A stretch of DNA of 64,000 nucleotides from Nitrospira sp. (GCA_015709715.1 CP054184.1:4077001-4141000), one strand, 5' to 3'. Positions 1 through 11,717 are shown, numbered from the stretch's first letter. Notes: generated by a model not told the origin, from the sequence alone. Translations and numbers: made by a program.

Positions 1-2
1 CA

Positions 3-512
3 CCGGTGAGGATCGATGGTGAAGTGGTGAGCTCAACGCGGATCCGTCAACTCCTCCAGGCCGGAGAGGTGCAGAAGGCAGCTCGTTTGCTGGGCCGTCC
101 CTATGGGCTCGGCGGAACGGTGATTCCCGGTGCCCACCGTGGAACTGATCTGGGATGGCCGACGGCGAACCTGCGGCTTCCGCCGGGGCGGGTGATTCCT
201 CCGGACGGGGTCTATGCCGCGCACACGATCTGGAAGGATTCCAGTCGCGATTCAATCGTTTACATCGGGACGAGACCGACATTCGGCGCTGGAGAACGGT
301 TGCTGGAAGTCTCCATTCTCGACGAGCGGCTTGAACTGTACGGTGAATCGATCCTCGTGCACTTCATCGGGTTTGTGCGGGGCGATAGGGTCTTTGTTTC
401 CGCATCGGAACTAACCCGGCAGATTAGCCGGGACGTGGAGACCGCGCGGGTGTTCCTTCGCGAAGCGGGGGGGACGGCATCGCGTTTGCCCACGTTGCCT
501 CGGTCGGAGTAA
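3..512 (+). CDS. ribF: Riboflavin kinase / FAD synthetase, C-terminal part (5' end outside window)
   Basis: The reading frame is open to the left edge, so only the last 169 codons of a bifunctional RibF (normally about 300 residues) are visible. They cover the end of the FAD-synthetase domain, with an SSTRIR motif, and the whole riboflavin-kinase domain. The kinase domain begins at GRPYGLGG and contains the flavin/ATP-binding PTANL motif, the GVYA turn and a LEVSILD segment that carries the expected acidic residue. The enzyme phosphorylates riboflavin to FMN and adenylates FMN to FAD in the cytoplasm. A GTG at position 6 lies in frame but is internal to the family alignment, so it is not the true start. 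The TAA stop shares one base with the tilS ATG (TAATG), suggesting translational coupling. Confidence 0.93.
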   Translation, partial: PVRIDGEVVSSTRIRQLLQAGEVQKAARLLGRPYGLGGTVIPGAHRGTDLGWPTANLRLPPGRVIPPDGVYAAHTIWKDSSRDSIVYIGTRPTFGAGERLLEVSILDERLELYGESILVHFIGFVRGDRVFVSASELTRQISRDVETARVFLREAGGTASRLPTLPRSE

Positions 513-1966
513 TGGCGCCTCCGCCAAAGATTCCCCATCAGCCAATTCATCGTCAGGTTGTCCTGGCTCTGCGTACCAAAGGGTTGGTGACTCCTGGAGA
601 GAAGGTCCTGGTAGCTTTGTCCGGCGGGCCTGACTCCGTGGCCCTGCTTTCCATCCTACACGACCTGGCTCCGGCCTGGAACCTGTCGCTTGCGGCGGTG
701 CATTGCAACTTCGGTTTACGCGGAGCCGAATCAGCCGCCGATGAAGCCTTCGTGGCCGATTTCTCCCAACGGCTGCGCGTACCCTGCGTGATCCGAGACC
801 TCAGCTCGCTGTTCCCGCGCGACAAGCCGCCGCGATCGGTGCAGGCCACCGCGAGGGCTGCACGCTATCGCGTGTTCCAGGAAGTGGCGCGCGAGCTGGG
901 AGCGAATCGGGTAGCTCTTGGACACCAGGCGGACGATCAAGCCGAAACAGTCTTGCTCCGGATGTTGCGAGGAGCAGGGCTCCGCGGCTTGTCCGGTATG
1001 CCGCATCGGCGAGGGCTGTTCATCCGTCCGCTCTTGACGGTGTCACGGCGAGAGATTTTGACGTACCTGCAATCTAGGGAGGTGCCCTATCGGCTCGATT
1101 CGAGTAACAGGAAATCCATCTATCTCCGAAATCGTATCCGGCAGGAAGTCTTGCCGGTCCTGACCGCCCTATCCCCCGCCGTGGTTCCATTGTTGGCGCG
1201 ACAAGCCGACCTGGTCCGGGAAGATGATCGATTCTTGGATGCGCTCGCCGCCGGTCGACTGAAGCGGTTGGTTCACTCTCGAGACCGAACGACGATCCTG
1301 GTTGATCGGTACGGCCTGACCGCCCAGCCGACGGCCTTGCAGCGGCGAATGCTCCGGCAGGCTGTGGAGGCTCTGGTATCCCCTCCGCGAGTGATGCGTG
1401 GAGAGGAGCTGTTATCCATCTTGGACACTGTGGCCTCGGCACGGTCTGGCAAGGTATGGAGGGTGGGCGCGGTGACAGTGCGCTGTGAACAACGACTCAT
1501 TCGTCTTTCGGTGGAGCCGTCGCCTGAAATCTCAACTTCTCCACCTCTATCCGTCACCATCCCTTCGCTGCCTTGGAGGGCATTGTGGCCCCCTACCGGG
1601 GAGTCGGTGTCCCTCCACGTGCTGGAGGAGAAAGAGGCGAACAGCATCCTCGACGGGAAATCGCCCGCGCTCGCGCTGTTTGATGCGGACCGCTTGTCGC
1701 TGCCTCTGATGCTGCGTACATGGCAGCCGGGCGATTGGTTTTGTCCTGTTGGGATGGAGGGGCGGCGAAAGAAATTGCAAGATTACTTCGTAGATGCGAA
1801 ACTGGGCCCCTCTGTGCGTCAACGTATCCCTTTGTTGGTGTCCGGTGACGAGATTCTTTGGGTCGTCGGGCGACGGGTTGATGCCCGATTTGCTGCGACG
1901 CGGTCAACCCGCCGATCCCTCGTCGCGCACGTGGCGCCGCCAACAAGCCGGAAAGGAGCCAGGTAG
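512..1966 (+). CDS. tilS: tRNA(Ile)-lysidine synthase
   Basis: A protein of 484 residues. The N-terminal PP-loop ATPase motif SGGPDS lies at residues 37-42, and a GHQADDQAETVLLR segment further on is typical of TilS. The C-terminal TilS domain carries a QPGDWFCPVGM-like stretch and an RKKLQDYFVD motif. The enzyme uses ATP to attach lysine to C34 of tRNA-Ile(CAU), converting it to lysidine so that it reads AUA; this is an essential cytoplasmic reaction. The ATG overlaps the ribF stop by one base, and hpt follows after 2 bp. The tilS-hpt-ftsH order is widely conserved in bacteria and supports the call. Confidence 0.95.
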   Translation: MAPPPKIPHQPIHRQVVLALRTKGLVTPGEKVLVALSGGPDSVALLSILHDLAPAWNLSLAAVHCNFGLRGAESAADEAFVADFSQRLRVPCVIRDLSSLFPRDKPPRSVQATARAARYRVFQEVARELGANRVALGHQADDQAETVLLRMLRGAGLRGLSGMPHRRGLFIRPLLTVSRREILTYLQSREVPYRLDSSNRKSIYLRNRIRQEVLPVLTALSPAVVPLLARQADLVREDDRFLDALAAGRLKRLVHSRDRTTILVDRYGLTAQPTALQRRMLRQAVEALVSPPRVMRGEELLSILDTVASARSGKVWRVGAVTVRCEQRLIRLSVEPSPEISTSPPLSVTIPSLPWRALWPPTGESVSLHVLEEKEANSILDGKSPALALFDADRLSLPLMLRTWQPGDWFCPVGMEGRRKKLQDYFVDAKLGPSVRQRIPLLVSGDEILWVVGRRVDARFAATRSTRRSLVAHVAPPTSRKGAR

Positions 1967-1968
1967 GA

Positions 1969-2520
1969 ATGGAACGCATTTTTGGCCGTCCGATCGTCAC
2001 ACAAGAGCAGATGCGGACGCGCATTCGGGAACTCGGCAGACAGATTGCCTCCGACTATACGGGGAAAGATCTGGTGTTGGTCGGGGTGCTGAAGGGGGCC
2101 TATGCGTTCTATGCCGATTTGGCAAGAGCGATCCGTATTCCGATGCGGGTGGAATTCATCGTGGTGACGAGTTACGGATCCGGAAAGAAAACCTCGGGCA
2201 AGGTCAAACTGGTGTCGGACCTCACCGAACCGATCGCGGGCAAGGACGTGTTGCTTGTGGAGGATATCGTCGATTCGGGTCTCACCATCAGTTACTTGCT
2301 AAAGACCCTGTCCAAACGCAAGCCGCGATCGCTGAAAGTCTGCACCCTCTTGAGCAAGCCGGAGCGCCGGACCGTCGAAGTGGATTTGGAGTACGTCGGC
2401 TTCAAGATCCCAAACAAGTTCGTGGTCGGCTATGGACTCGACTACCGACAGAAATATCGCAATCTGCCGTATCTCGCGGCCCTGGATCAGGACGAGGAGT
2501 TGGAGCAGGAGTCGGCATGA
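1969..2520 (+). CDS. hpt: Hypoxanthine phosphoribosyltransferase
   Basis: A protein of 183 residues, the usual length for bacterial HPRT. The PRPP-binding motif is LLVEDIVDSGLT (about residues 85-96), and a VVTSYGSGKKTSG segment corresponds to the flexible catalytic loop. It salvages hypoxanthine (and possibly guanine) to the nucleotide using PRPP. An AAAGGAG Shine-Dalgarno lies about 10 nt before the ATG, inside the end of tilS. The gene is in the conserved tilS-hpt-ftsH order. The short C-terminal tail (DQDEELEQESA) is acidic and probably disordered. Confidence 0.94.
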   Translation: MERIFGRPIVTQEQMRTRIRELGRQIASDYTGKDLVLVGVLKGAYAFYADLARAIRIPMRVEFIVVTSYGSGKKTSGKVKLVSDLTEPIAGKDVLLVEDIVDSGLTISYLLKTLSKRKPRSLKVCTLLSKPERRTVEVDLEYVGFKIPNKFVVGYGLDYRQKYRNLPYLAALDQDEELEQESA

Positions 2521-2608
2521 GAGGTTGTTCCACTTGCGAGACCTATGGTAACATCCTGCAGGATCATTTCTTTTCGCAGTCTGCCTACAATCCTCAAAGG
2601 AGAGGTGG

Positions 2609-4423
2609 ATGAATTCACGGGTAAAGAATCTTTTATTCTGGGTCGTCGTCGGCCTGTTCATGATTTTGTTATTCAATCTGTTCAGTGTGCCGACCCATGC
2701 ACCGGAAGATGAAGTGATATTCAGTGATTTCATGGCCAAGCTCGATAAGGGCGAGGTCATGAAGGTGACCATCAAGGCCAACCACATCAGCGCAATTTTA
2801 AAGGACCAAAGCCGTATCAGAACCTATACGGCTGAGTATCCGGAATTGGTCAAGCAACTGCGCGAAAAAGACGTGCAGATCGAGGCCCGTCCGCCTGACG
2901 AAAGTCCGTGGTACATCACGTTTTTGGTCACGTGGGGTCCCTTCATTCTCTTCCTCGGTCTCTGGTTCTTCTTGATGCGGCAGATGCAGATCGGCGGCAA
3001 CAAGGCTCTTTCCTTTGGAAAGAGTCGAGCCAGAATGTTGACCGAAGAGCGGAAGAAGGTGACCTTCTCCGATGTGGCTGGGATTGAGGAAGCTAAGGAA
3101 GAGGTGCTCGAGATTATTGAATTCCTCAAGGACCCTCGCAAGTTCCAAAAGCTTGGTGGGCGTATTCCGAAGGGAGTGCTCATCGTCGGTCCTCCCGGGA
3201 CCGGCAAGACCTTGCTGGCTAAAGCGATTGCGGGAGAGGCCGGAGTGCCGTTCTTCAGCATCAGCGGCTCCGACTTCGTCGAAATGTTCGTCGGCGTGGG
3301 GGCGTCGCGCGTGCGCGATCTCTTTGAGCAAGGGAAGAAGCATGCGCCATGCATTATCTTCATCGATGAAATCGATGCAGTCGGACGTTTGCGCGGTGCG
3401 GGGCTCGGTGGAGGGCATGATGAGCGCGAGCAGACTTTGAACCAGCTGTTGGTTGAAATGGATGGGTTCGATACGACGGAAGGAGTCATCCTGATTGCGG
3501 CGACGAACCGCCCGGATGTGTTGGACCCGGCCTTGTTGCGCCCTGGTCGCTTCGATCGCCAGGTGGTCGTCAACCGACCCGACTTGCGCGGGCGCTCGGA
3601 GATCCTGAAGGTCCACACGAAGAAGGTGCCCTTGGCGACCAATGTTGAATTGGAGAAGATTGCTCGAGGGACCCCAGGGTTCTCCGGTGCCGACCTGGAG
3701 AATTTGGTCAATGAGGCCGCACTCTGGGCTGCACGGCAGAACAAGAAGGAAGTTGAGCTGATTGATTTCGAAATGGCCAAGGATAAGGTCCTGATGGGTG
3801 CCGAACGCAAGAGTATGATGCTCAGCGACGAGGAGAAACGCACGACGGCCTATCACGAAGCCGGCCATGCGCTTATGGCCAAACTGCTTCCCGGTACGGA
3901 CCCGGTTCATAAGGTCACGATCATTCCGCGAGGGCGGGCGTTAGGCGTCACTATGCAGCTCCCGACGGACGATCGGCACAGTTACTCGAAAGACTTCTTG
4001 TATAACAACTTGGCGATCCTCATGGGAGGTCGGGTAGCTGAAGAGCTAATCTTCAGCAGCGTGACCACCGGGGCTGGAAATGATCTGGAACGAGCGACCG
4101 AACTGGCTCGCAAAATGGTGTGCGAATGGGGCATGAGCGAGAAGCTGGGGCCGCTCACCTTCGGTAGAAAGGAAGAAGAAATCTTCCTCGGCCGAGAGAT
4201 TGCGACGAAGCGGGATTTCAGTGAGCAAGTGGCTCTGGAAATCGATCATGAGATCAAGCGCCTGGTCACGGAAAACTACGAGCGGGCTAAACGACTGCTC
4301 ACGGAAAATATGACCAGCTTGAAGGCGCTTGCGGAGGCCTTGCTGGAAAAGGAAGTGCTCGACGCGTTAGAGATCGATCAGATCATCGTTCAGGGTTCTT
4401 CGTCACAGACCGTCCCTGCCTAA
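2609..4423 (+). CDS. ftsH: ATP-dependent zinc metalloprotease FtsH
   Basis: A protein of 604 residues with two membrane helices (about residues 8-26 and 103-122) flanking a small periplasmic domain. The AAA+ module has Walker A GPPGTGKT at residues 194-201, Walker [12 protein letters not shown] and an arginine-rich RPGRFDR segment. The peptidase domain carries the zinc-binding HEAGH motif at residues 416-420. It is a membrane-anchored hexameric protease that degrades misfolded and short-lived membrane and cytosolic proteins. A strong AAAGGAGAGG ribosome-binding site sits 3 nt before the ATG. An 88-bp gap separates it from hpt, so it may have its own promoter; a 16-bp stem follows the stop. 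Confidence 0.97.
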   Translation: MNSRVKNLLFWVVVGLFMILLFNLFSVPTHAPEDEVIFSDFMAKLDKGEVMKVTIKANHISAILKDQSRIRTYTAEYPELVKQLREKDVQIEARPPDESPWYITFLVTWGPFILFLGLWFFLMRQMQIGGNKALSFGKSRARMLTEERKKVTFSDVAGIEEAKEEVLEIIEFLKDPRKFQKLGGRIPKGVLIVGPPGTGKTLLAKAIAGEAGVPFFSISGSDFVEMFVGVGASRVRDLFEQGKKHAPCIIFIDEIDAVGRLRGAGLGGGHDEREQTLNQLLVEMDGFDTTEGVILIAATNRPDVLDPALLRPGRFDRQVVVNRPDLRGRSEILKVHTKKVPLATNVELEKIARGTPGFSGADLENLVNEAALWAARQNKKEVELIDFEMAKDKVLMGAERKSMMLSDEEKRTTAYHEAGHALMAKLLPGTDPVHKVTIIPRGRALGVTMQLPTDDRHSYSKDFLYNNLAILMGGRVAEELIFSSVTTGAGNDLERATELARKMVCEWGMSEKLGPLTFGRKEEEIFLGREIATKRDFSEQVALEIDHEIKRLVTENYERAKRLLTENMTSLKALAEALLEKEVLDALEIDQIIVQGSSSQTVPA

Positions 4424-4432
4424 ATTCCGCAG

Positions 4433-4477
4433 GGCCTGCTTTACAGGATGCTCGGTATGGCTCCTGTGAAGCAGGCC
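4433..4477 (+). repeat. Long inverted repeat (16-bp stem) after ftsH
   Basis: Positions 4433-4448 (GGCCTGCTTTACAGGA) and 4462-4477 (TCCTGTGAAGCAGGCC) form a 16-bp stem with one G-U pair in RNA and a 13-nt loop. It begins 9 bp after the ftsH stop. No T-tract follows on either side, so it is not a classical intrinsic terminator. It may be a transcript-stabilising or processing hairpin, a Rho-independent-like pause, or part of a dispersed repeat family. What is seen is the stem; the role is inference. Confidence 0.7.
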
Positions 4478-4624
4478 TGAGATAGATTCCCTGCTCGCTG
4501 CCGGGAAAATGTTTTGAAGGTATTCGATTCCCGGCGCCGCTTTCCCACCGTCGGGTCGTGTGTCCCTCAGGAGACTTCTTCGGCTCCGTGGTTTCGTCGG
4601 AGCTGCCGCAGATGCGGTTTGGCA

Positions 4625-5503
4625 ATGTCGGCCGACCTTCCTATCTTGACAGCGGGGGCCCATCTGTTTCGGTTCGATAGCGGACCGCTTGTGATGGGCA
4701 TTCTTAATGTCACACCGGATTCCTTTTCCGATGGCGGGTCGTACATGACGGTTGATCGCGCTGTGGAGCACGCCAAGCAGATGGAAGCCGAGGGTGCGGA
4801 TGTGATCGATCTCGGCGCGGAGTCTTCCAGACCTGGCGCCCTGGGTATTTCTGAGGAAGAAGAGATTCGACGTTTACTCCCAGTGTTGGAGGCGGTGCGT
4901 CGCGCGGTCGCCCTTCCTCTCTCAGTCGACACCGCAAAGGCGGGCGTTGCGCGGTTGGCGGTTCAAGCCGGCGCTAGTCTCATCAACGATATTACGGCCC
5001 TACGTGGAGATCCCAAGATGGCCGGGGTGGTTGCTCAAACCGGCGTCGGCGTGGTGCTCATGCATATGCAGGGGACCCCTCAGACCATGCAACAGGCTCC
5101 GCAGTATACGAACGTGGTCCAGGAGGTGCTCGAATTTCTGACCGAACGGATTGCGGTCGCCATAGATCGCGGTATTCTACGGAGGCAAATCGTCCTTGAC
5201 CCGGGTTTCGGTTTTGGTAAGCTCGAAGAGCATAATCTTCAGCTCCTGGCGGAGTTCGATCGTTTGACCCGCCTCGGATATCCGGTGCTTGCCGGTCTGT
5301 CTCGGAAGCAATTCATCGGGAACCTCACGCATCAGCCGGTACAGCAGCGCGGGTATGGGACGGCTGCTGCGGTCGCGGTGGCGATGTTCAAAGGCGCCCA
5401 TATCATTCGAGTCCACGACGTGCGGGCGATGAAGGATGCGGCTGCGGTCGTGTCAGCCATCCGGCGTCATGTGCGTTCTAAGTCAGAGGTAACCAATGCG
5501 TAA
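4625..5503 (+). CDS. folP: Dihydropteroate synthase
   Basis: From the ATG at 4625 this is a 292-residue protein, matching the family length of about 270-290. It shows both signature regions: [15 protein letters not shown] near the start, and [26 protein letters not shown] motif and a GLSRKQFIG motif complete the pterin and pABA sites of the TIM barrel. It condenses 6-hydroxymethyl-dihydropterin diphosphate with p-aminobenzoate in folate synthesis and is the sulfonamide target family. The frame is open upstream to a TTG at 4514, but those 37 residues are Arg/Ser-rich and unlike the family, and neither start has a convincing Shine-Dalgarno. The 3' end overlaps glmM by 8 nt. Confidence 0.94.
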   Translation: MSADLPILTAGAHLFRFDSGPLVMGILNVTPDSFSDGGSYMTVDRAVEHAKQMEAEGADVIDLGAESSRPGALGISEEEEIRRLLPVLEAVRRAVALPLSVDTAKAGVARLAVQAGASLINDITALRGDPKMAGVVAQTGVGVVLMHMQGTPQTMQQAPQYTNVVQEVLEFLTERIAVAIDRGILRRQIVLDPGFGFGKLEEHNLQLLAEFDRLTRLGYPVLAGLSRKQFIGNLTHQPVQQRGYGTAAAVAVAMFKGAHIIRVHDVRAMKDAAAVVSAIRRHVRSKSEVTNA

Positions 5504-6845
5504 ACTGTTCGGCACAGACGGCGTTCGCGGTGTCGCGAACCTTGAACCGATGACGAGCGAAATCGCCATGCAACTGGGGCGGGCTGCGGCGCATATCTTT
5601 ATGCGGCGGGCCGGTCGGCACCAGGTCGTGATCGGGAAGGATACGCGGTTGTCCGGTTACATGTTGGAGTCGGCGCTGACGTCCGGCATCTGCTCCATGG
5701 GGGTGGATGTGTTGCTGGTCGGCCCCATGCCGACCCCCGCCATCGCCTTTCTGACGCGGAGCCTGCGTGCCGATGCCGGCGTGGTGATTTCGGCTTCGCA
5801 TAATCCTTACCAAGACAACGGGATTAAGTTTTTTTCCAATCAGGGTTTCAAATTGCCGGACGAGGTGGAGGCCCGAATTGAACAGCTGATCGTGTCGGAC
5901 GAGATCAAGCATCTCCGCCCGACGGCCGACGCCATTGGGAAGGCCTATCGGATCGGAGACGCCGAAGGACGCTACATTGAGTTCGTCAAACGCTCCCTTC
6001 CTCGCGACCTGGATTTTCAAGGCATCAAACTGGTCGTCGACTGTGCCAATGGAGCGGCTTATAAGGTGGCGCCTTCCGTGCTTCGCGAACTTGGTGCGAC
6101 CATTGAGGTGTTTGGGGACAAGCCGGACGGCATGAACATCAACGATCGCTGCGGGGCGGTGCATCCGGAGCGTTTGCAGGAGCTGGTGTGGGAACATCAG
6201 GCCGATCTCGGCATCGCATTGGACGGTGACGCGGACCGCGCGATCTTCGTCTGTGAACAGGGGAAGGTCGTCGACGGTGACCATGTCATGGCGGCATTGG
6301 GATTGGATCTCTTTGCGCAGGGGCAGCTGGCGAACAAGACCGTGGTCGGGACAGTGATGAGTAATTTCGGATTGGAACTCGCCATGAACAAGGCGGGGAT
6401 TCAATTGGCCCGGACGCCGGTGGGTGATCGCTACTTACTCGAGCGGATGCTGGCCGATGGGCATAATTTCGGTGGAGAGCAATCTGGGCATTTTATTTTT
6501 TTGGATCATAATACGACCGGCGACGGGTTGATCTCGGCGTTGCAGATCCTCTCGCTGATGAAGCGGACCGGGAAGCCGCTGTCCGAGTTGGCCAAGGCGA
6601 TGACGGCCGTCCCGCAGGTTCTCCTGAACGTCCATGTCAAACACAAACCCGATCTGGATCAGATTCCCGATATCCAGTCCGCGATCAGGACCGCCGAATC
6701 CACACTGAACGGCAGCGGTCGAGTGCTCGTGCGCTATTCCGGCACCGAGCCCTTGTTGCGAATCATGGTGGAAGGTGAGCGCGATGTCATGATCCGCGAG
6801 GTGGCGGACCATCTCGCACAGGTTGTTCGGGCTCGTATCGGCTAG
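5496..6845 (+). CDS. glmM: Phosphoglucosamine mutase
   Basis: A protein of 449 residues. The phosphoserine loop ISASHNP puts the catalytic serine at residue 101. The metal-binding loop is DGDADR (about residues 240-245), and the C-terminal phosphate-binding loop [10 protein letters not shown] is present. The N-terminal start [12 protein letters not shown] is characteristic of GlmM. It interconverts glucosamine-6-phosphate and glucosamine-1-phosphate, feeding UDP-GlcNAc into peptidoglycan, lipid A and, here, the amino-sugar steps of the exopolysaccharide locus. The ATG lies inside the end of folP (8-nt overlap); the folP-glmM pairing is common in bacteria. Confidence 0.96.
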   Translation: MRKLFGTDGVRGVANLEPMTSEIAMQLGRAAAHIFMRRAGRHQVVIGKDTRLSGYMLESALTSGICSMGVDVLLVGPMPTPAIAFLTRSLRADAGVVISASHNPYQDNGIKFFSNQGFKLPDEVEARIEQLIVSDEIKHLRPTADAIGKAYRIGDAEGRYIEFVKRSLPRDLDFQGIKLVVDCANGAAYKVAPSVLRELGATIEVFGDKPDGMNINDRCGAVHPERLQELVWEHQADLGIALDGDADRAIFVCEQGKVVDGDHVMAALGLDLFAQGQLANKTVVGTVMSNFGLELAMNKAGIQLARTPVGDRYLLERMLADGHNFGGEQSGHFIFLDHNTTGDGLISALQILSLMKRTGKPLSELAKAMTAVPQVLLNVHVKHKPDLDQIPDIQSAIRTAESTLNGSGRVLVRYSGTEPLLRIMVEGERDVMIREVADHLAQVVRARIG

Positions 6846-6871
6846 CAGCGGGTCCTCCCCGAAGGCACCGG

Positions 6872-9403
6872 ATGTTGCCGAGCCTCACCAGCTTCTTTGT
6901 CCTCGGGCTCGCACTCGGTTCTCAATTCACCTACTTCCCTTACAGCATCGCCCTGCTCCTAATTATCGCATCGGGTTTGCTCACTGCCCTGGAGCGACGG
7001 GCTGTGCTTACAGGCCGTCAGAGTCTGGGATTGTTGACGAGTCTCTTGGCCGGCACAATCTATTGGGTCCTCTTCGCCTGGCTCACCGCCGATCCGCCAA
7101 TCCCCGAGCGCGACCGTCACCTCCCAATACAGTGTGAAGGGACCATCGTGGAATCCGTGCGCCATGCTCCTGGTCGATTGACGGCGACCGTATTGGTCAC
7201 GGCCACCGACGACGCGGAGTTGCCGATTCCCTTTCACCTGCGCCTCACCTGGCGGGATCCTGACCGCGGCCTTCATCGCGGCATGAAGATTCGCCTCCGT
7301 ACGCACGTCCACGCGCCACTGGGGACGATGAACCCGAGAGGATTCGATTATGCCGCCTATTTGGATGCCCATGGAGTCGACGCGGTGAGTTCGGTCTCCG
7401 GTCCCGGAGCCGTTGCAATAACGCCCGACAGGAGTGACACCCTCACGGACCGACTTACCGCTCAGGTCGAATCGTGGCGAGATCTCGTGCGGTCGGCGGC
7501 TGACCCACTTCCTCAGCCCAGCCGCGGATTATTCCTGAGTCTTACGGTGGGGGAACAAGGGTTTCTGGATCCGGTCGTTCGCGACTGGTTCATGGCCGGT
7601 GGAACGGTCCACATCCTGTCGATTTCCGGGTCCCATCTCGGGCTGATCGCCCTATTGTCGTTCGCCTCGATCCGTTTTCTCTGCATCCGCTTACCCTCAG
7701 GCTGGTTGCTCCGCCTGTCGCGATGGCTTACCGCCACGCGACTAGCTGCGCTCCTCACGGTGTTGCCGGTTGCGGCCTACACCCTGTTGGCAGGCGCAGA
7801 GACGGCGACGATCCGTTCCGCCATCATGATTGCCATCGGGTTATGGACCGTCTGGCTAGGTGGGGCTCCCTATGTGTTGCATGCCCTCGCAGCCGCCGCT
7901 GCGGCCACGTTGCTCGCAAGCCCTCCTGCGTTATACGACATCTCGTTTCAACTGTCGTATGTATCCGTAATGGCGCTGGCGATCGTATTCGGTCGGCGCT
8001 CTGACCAGGAGATCCGATCGGACGTCGGACCGACCTTCCGGGAACGGGGCCTCAGGTGGCTGCGTGGGTCTCTCAGCGTGACGGCGCTCGTGACGCTCGC
8101 CACGCTGCCGTTGGTGGCGTTCTATTTCAACCAAGTTCCCTGGCTCGGACTGGTGGCCAACCTGGTGGTGGTTCCCTTCGTCGGATTCCTGCTCTTGCCG
8201 CTGAGCCTCCTCTCCGCCCTGTGGGTGATCATCGTGCAGAGCGGTGACTTGCCGTTCGCCGGTCTGCTCGACCTCGCGAGCCGGGCCTTAATCGCCATTG
8301 CCCAGTGGATGGCAGGGCTGCCTGGTGCTGAATGGTATGTGGCGGCGCCGACGGTTCCCATGATGCTGCTCTTTTACGGGTTGGGATGGGCCTTGCTGAT
8401 GCAGGTGCCGACGGGATTCAACTCTTGGCAGAGAGGCGCCATGGTCATCGGTCTCACGCTGATCGTGGGGTGGTGGTTGTGGTCTCCGCGCCCCATCAGC
8501 CGAGAGGGAGAGTGGCGGGTCACCTTCCTCGACGTGGGGCAGGGTGATAGTGCCGTGCTCGAACTCCCGACCGGCGAAGTGGTGTTGATCGATGGCGGTG
8601 CGGCCTATGAGCGTTTTGACATGGGCCGTGGTATCGTGGGGCCGTTTTTGTGGAATCGGGGAATTCGACATATCACCCACGTCGTCGGCACGCATCCCCA
8701 GCTCGACCATGTCGGTGGATTGGCCTGGGTGCTGTCACATTTCCCGGTCGAACAATTCTGGACCAACGGGGCGACCAGGACAGAGGATTTTTGGAAAAGG
8801 ATCGAAGAGGTCGTCGCGCAGCGCAGCGTGCCACTACAGGTCGCGAGTGCGGGACAGGTATTGTCTGCCGACGCGTCCTGTCGTCTGTCGGTCCACAATC
8901 CGCCGATGCCTTCTGCTGGCGGGAATGGAGGCAGGAGTGAGTCGCTCAACAATCGGTCGGTGGTGATGGGCTTGGCTTGCGAAGGACGGCAGGTCTTGTT
9001 TACCGCAGATATTGAGCGAGAGGCTCTGTCGAGGTTGGGAGAGGTTGCGGCGGCAGTTCCCGTTGCGGTGGTCAAAGTCCCACACCATGGGGCCACAAGT
9101 TCGTTCGATCCGCTGTGGATTGCGTCGCTCCGACCGGACGTGGCGGTGGTGTCCGCCGGCCGCCGCAATCCCTACGGCCATCCAGTGCGCGGAGTTCTGG
9201 AGGCGTATCAGGCGGCAGGCGCGCAGGTGCTTCGGACCGATCGAGACGGAGCGGTCTGGGTTACGTGGGATTCTGCGCGACGGCAGATCTCCGTGCATAC
9301 GGCGAGGGAATGGAGGCTGCAACCGGCGGCAGGCCGGTCGGACGTCTGGCGGGTTGAGCAGGAAAACATTCATCGGCTCTGGCAGCGTTGGAACTGGGTG
9401 TAG
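6872..9403 (+). CDS. comEC: DNA internalisation-related competence protein ComEC/Rec2
   Basis: A large polytopic membrane protein of 843 residues. The N-terminal part has membrane helices and an OB-like soluble region. The central Competence domain includes a VHILSISGSHLGL segment and many helices. The C-terminal third is a metallo-beta-lactamase-like domain: FLDVGQGDSAVLE, IDGG, a THPQLDHVGG metal site (His608, Asp612, His613) and VKVPHHGA. It forms the inner-membrane channel for single-stranded DNA uptake, and the hydrolase-like domain is thought to degrade the non-transported strand. A ComEA-like protein at 15.6 kb could be its partner. No pilus genes are in this window, so natural competence cannot be judged here. 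Confidence 0.94.
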   Translation: MLPSLTSFFVLGLALGSQFTYFPYSIALLLIIASGLLTALERRAVLTGRQSLGLLTSLLAGTIYWVLFAWLTADPPIPERDRHLPIQCEGTIVESVRHAPGRLTATVLVTATDDAELPIPFHLRLTWRDPDRGLHRGMKIRLRTHVHAPLGTMNPRGFDYAAYLDAHGVDAVSSVSGPGAVAITPDRSDTLTDRLTAQVESWRDLVRSAADPLPQPSRGLFLSLTVGEQGFLDPVVRDWFMAGGTVHILSISGSHLGLIALLSFASIRFLCIRLPSGWLLRLSRWLTATRLAALLTVLPVAAYTLLAGAETATIRSAIMIAIGLWTVWLGGAPYVLHALAAAAAATLLASPPALYDISFQLSYVSVMALAIVFGRRSDQEIRSDVGPTFRERGLRWLRGSLSVTALVTLATLPLVAFYFNQVPWLGLVANLVVVPFVGFLLLPLSLLSALWVIIVQSGDLPFAGLLDLASRALIAIAQWMAGLPGAEWYVAAPTVPMMLLFYGLGWALLMQVPTGFNSWQRGAMVIGLTLIVGWWLWSPRPISREGEWRVTFLDVGQGDSAVLELPTGEVVLIDGGAAYERFDMGRGIVGPFLWNRGIRHITHVVGTHPQLDHVGGLAWVLSHFPVEQFWTNGATRTEDFWKRIEEVVAQRSVPLQVASAGQVLSADASCRLSVHNPPMPSAGGNGGRSESLNNRSVVMGLACEGRQVLFTADIEREALSRLGEVAAAVPVAVVKVPHHGATSSFDPLWIASLRPDVAVVSAGRRNPYGHPVRGVLEAYQAAGAQVLRTDRDGAVWVTWDSARRQISVHTAREWRLQPAAGRSDVWRVEQENIHRLWQRWNWV

Positions 9404-9487
9404 GCATCATCCGTCCGTCGGATAGCGGGCGGCAGGCTTTATTCTTGCGTAGGGGTTCGGTACTATTCAGCCCGTGAGAAGACCATT

Positions 9488-10545
9488 ATGATTCCGCATT
9501 CGCGTCCCTCGTTGGGGCCAGAGGAAATTCGGGCGGTCACCGATGTGTTGCGGTCTGGCCAGGTCGCCGAGGGGCCTGCCGTCGCACAGTTCGAACGGGG
9601 GATGGCCGCCTATCTCGGCCTTCAAGGTGGCGTCGCGGTCAGCTCCGGTACCGTCGCGTTGGAGCTGGCCCTGCGCGCGTTCGGGGTCGGCCACGGCGAC
9701 AATGTCATCCTGCCGAGCTATGTCTGTTCGGCGCCATGGCTCGCCGTGCAGCGGGTTGGAGCCCAAGCGAGGCTTGTCGACATCGATCCTGAGACCTATA
9801 ACCTCGACCCGCAGAAGGTCCGCAAAGCGAGGACCATGCGCACGCGTGCCGTGATCGTTCCGCATCTCTTCGGCCTGCCTGCGGATCTGACCACGTTGCA
9901 GTCGATCGGGATCCCCATCATCGAAGATTGCGCCCAGACGTTGGGGGCCATAGAGCAGGGGCGGGCGGTCGGCACGGTCGGCCAGCTGACGGTGTGTTCG
10001 TTTTACGCGACCAAGCTCCTTTGTGCCGGTGAAGGGGGAATGGTCCTGTCAAACGACGAAGCTTTGTTGGAGCGAGTGCGTGAGCTCAGGGAATATGACC
10101 AAGCTCCCTCGCTCAACGCCGCAGCCTTTAACTGCAAGATGACCGACTTGCAGGCCGCGTTGGGGCTGGCCCAGCTTAATCGACTCGGAACGTTTCTTGA
10201 GCAGCGGGCCATCTTGGCGTCCTGTTACCGAGGCTGTCTCTCGAAAGACTTCTTTCACCTGCCGTTCGTGCCCCCAGGCACGACGCATTCTTACTATCGG
10301 TTCGTGGTGCGTCTGCCAAAGGGTGTTCAGGCGCCGGATGAGATGACGGCCTACTTGTCACGGGTGGCGCACCGAGGTATCCAATGCCGGAAGCCTGTGT
10401 TCCGTCCGCTGCACCGCTACTTGGACCTCCCGGACTTTCCCTCGAGCGACGAGGCTGATGCGGCGGCCATTTCCTTGCCGATCTATCCGGCGCTCACGGA
10501 AGAGGACGTTGGCCGGATCGCTCAGATCCTGCAGGAAGAGCTGCA

Positions 10546-10549
<4 letters not shown>
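9488..10549 (+). CDS. DegT/DnrJ/EryC1/StrS-family PLP aminotransferase
   Basis: A protein of 353 residues with the fold-type I signatures of sugar aminotransferases: [13 protein letters not shown] near residue 56, [10 protein letters not shown], and the [16 protein letters not shown] segment with the PLP Schiff-base lysine at residue 176. The family usually transfers an amino group from glutamate or glutamine to a keto-sugar nucleotide. It sits between comEC and mtnA, far from the sugar genes, and its stop overlaps the mtnA start (ATGA). The substrate therefore cannot be told. Membership of the family is clear; the role is not. Confidence 0.85.
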
Positions 10550-11604
<1,055 letters not shown>

Positions 11605-11625
11605 CTGCTCCATCCGGCCCTTATC

Positions 11626-11655
11626 TTGCCAGTACTTCCACGGTTTCTTTATAAT
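11626..11655 (+). promoter_or_regulatory. Sigma70-type promoter upstream of ndk
   Basis: TTGCCA (11626-11631) and a perfect TATAAT (11650-11655) are separated by 18 bp. They lie 62 bp before the ndk start and 21 bp after mtnA ends. This is one of the best-scoring -10/-35 pairs visible by eye and fits an independent ndk transcript. Confidence 0.7.
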
Positions 11656-11717
11656 GCCGCTGGAGTTCTTTTGATCGAACCGTCCGGTTATTTTTAGCCC
11701 AAGGAGCGCGACGACCC

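Noticed and set aside
1794-2612. 272-codon plus-strand frame across tilS and hpt
   Set aside because: It is out of frame with two well-supported conserved genes.
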